Assembly (NCBI GenBank): GCA_002746275.1
Contig: NVWR01000001.1
Coordinates: forward strand, 558,235 to 564,134
DNA length: 5,900 nucleotides
From: Rhodobiaceae bacterium
GTDB taxonomy: Bacteria; Pseudomonadota; Alphaproteobacteria; Parvibaculales; Parvibaculaceae
Direction: 5' to 3'
Shown: positions 4,731 through 5,900 of the stretch, piece by piece
Numbering within the stretch: position 1 is the first letter of the stretch
How the letters are laid out: each line of letters begins with the position of its first letter
Notes under the pieces: generated by a model
What the model saw: only the letters and a program-made list of their open reading frames with translations
Databases searched by the model: none
What the model was told of the DNA's origin: nothing
Made by a program: the position numbers and the translations under genes

Positions 4731-5900
4731 TCAGATTGCCTGCTTCTCCAACAATTGGGTCCGCCTGGCCGGGAATGTCACCGTGGCGGTCGTACCGACA
4801 TTTGGTTCGCTCGCAATTTCAAGCTTAGCCCCGTGTTGTTCAGACAGCACCTGTACCAATGACAGGCCAAGACCAAGCCCCTCATATTTTCGGCTCAGGT
4901 CCCCGTCCACCTGCCGGAACCGCGCGAGAGCAATGGGAATTTCCTCAGCACTCATGCCAATTCCGGTATCCGTAACAATGAGAGACAGTCTTTCCGCCTC
5001 ATAAAGCAAACGCAAATCAACCCTGCCGCCAGGTAAATTGAACTTAATCGCATTGCTCATGAGATTGATCAGTATCTGTCTGATTTTCCTCTCGTCTCCG
5101 TAGAGAGCAGGAAGCACACCGACACAGTCAATCCTGCAAACAACATCCTTCTCGAGCGCTTGTGCCGAAACCAAGCGAACGACAGACACGGCAAGGGCCT
5201 CCAGATCGATATTTTCTTCGTACATCTCATCATTGCCATTCTCAATGAGAGTAAGGTCCAGGATGTCATTCACAATGGTGAGAAGATGTTTACCCGAACC
5301 CAGAATATCATCCACATATACCTTGTACCGTTCATCTCCCAACGGCCCGAACATCTGCATTTGCATGACTTCAGAAAACCCGATGATCGCGTTCAAAGGC
5401 GTTCTCAACTCATGGCTCATCGTGGCCAAAAACTCGTCTTTTGCCTGGGATGAATCTTCTACCTGTACGAGAGCCAATTTCAGGTCAATAGCCTGTTCCT
5501 GAAGGTTCTTGTTCATCTCCAATAAATTCGTATTGAGACGATCTCGATCTTGTTCAACTTCCCTGAAGTTCAACTGGAAGGCGCGCACGTGCAGAAGTGT
5601 CACGAATAACACAAGTATTTGAGACCATTCCATGGACGAAGAAATCACTCCAAGCCCGGAGAGAACTTCATAGCCAGACATCGACACGGCCGCAATCAAG
5701 ACCAGTGCTGCATCTAACTTCTGACCACGGTCCACAACCAAAGCTTTTATAATTGTGTAACCAACAGCTACTGCGATTGTGGCCCAGAGAATTTGGAAGG
5801 GCTCCCGCACCAGCGTGATCGTGCCTGGTGGGAAAAAGGGCGCTACAAAAAGCGCAAACACTGTGAGTATCCCTGTGAGACCATAGACGAAAATATCAAA
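4731..5900 (-). CDS. Membrane sensor histidine kinase (HisKA + HATPase_c); 5' end outside window
   Basis: Autophosphorylates on a His and passes phosphate to a response regulator. 389 residues are visible; the frame is open to the right edge, continuing past a GTG at 5861, so the true start lies outside. Counting from the edge, four hydrophobic helices lie at about 1-22, 35-56, 64-86 and 92-108, then a charged coiled coil (111-153). The H-box is MSHELRTPLN with His163. The N-box Asn283 lies in LMSNAIKF, G1 is DTGIGM (Asp311) and G2 is GLGLGL (341-346). All catalytic boxes are intact and there is no receiver domain. The membrane block ending in a helix that runs into a coiled coil resembles the C-terminal part of 7TMR-DISM sensors (inference; a MASE-type domain is the alternative). 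No response regulator is adjacent within the window, so its partner and signal are unknown. Confidence 0.92.
   Translation of the reverse strand, partial: FDIFVYGLTGILTVFALFVAPFFPPGTITLVREPFQILWATIAVAVGYTIIKALVVDRGQKLDAALVLIAAVSMSGYEVLSGLGVISSSMEWSQILVLFVTLLHVRAFQLNFREVEQDRDRLNTNLLEMNKNLQEQAIDLKLALVQVEDSSQAKDEFLATMSHELRTPLNAIIGFSEVMQMQMFGPLGDERYKVYVDDILGSGKHLLTIVNDILDLTLIENGNDEMYEENIDLEALAVSVVRLVSAQALEKDVVCRIDCVGVLPALYGDERKIRQILINLMSNAIKFNLPGGRVDLRLLYEAERLSLIVTDTGIGMSAEEIPIALARFRQVDGDLSRKYEGLGLGLSLVQVLSEQHGAKLEIASEPNVGTTATVTFPARRTQLLEKQAI

Overview
The window looks like an ordinary chromosomal stretch of a member of the Alphaproteobacteria. The DNA is moderately GC-rich by eye and coding is dense. 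The histidine kinase phosphoacceptor region (residues around FLATMSHELRTPLNAIIGFSE, then FGPLGDERY) has the wording typical of alphaproteobacterial PleC/DivJ-like kinases. I cannot place it below class from this sequence. No mobile element, CRISPR array, tRNA or rRNA is visible, and no gap exceeds 194 bases.

Layout. Left half, plus strand: the 3' part of a soluble lytic murein transglycosylase gene (1-1659, cut by the left edge) carrying a very long Pro/Ala-rich C-terminal tail. After an 89-base gap holding a plausible promoter comes a serine alpha/beta hydrolase (1749-2618). Right half, minus strand, in transcription order: a membrane sensor histidine kinase (5900-4731, cut by the right edge), a 194-base gap, a soluble metallo-beta-lactamase-fold hydrolase (4536-3685), a 41-base gap, and a membrane-anchored metallo-beta-lactamase-fold hydrolase (3643-2615). 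The two halves converge, and the last plus-strand and last minus-strand genes overlap by four bases in a CTAG that supplies both stop codons.

How the genes may work together. The two metallo-hydrolases are close enough to share a transcript. They are not copies of one another: one keeps the full dinuclear metal-ligand set and is probably cytoplasmic; the other has Ser where the bridging Asp usually sits and probably faces the periplasm. Together with the convergent alpha/beta hydrolase they form a block of three unrelated hydrolases whose substrates cannot be read from sequence. The transglycosylase is peptidoglycan housekeeping and the kinase is signalling; neither has a clear functional tie to the hydrolases. 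I found no strong evidence for a new multi-gene system. The most distinctive signal is in the transglycosylase tail: a short motif occurs twice, once near the middle and once at the extreme C-terminus, and holds the only Gly and Met residues of a 257-residue low-complexity region.
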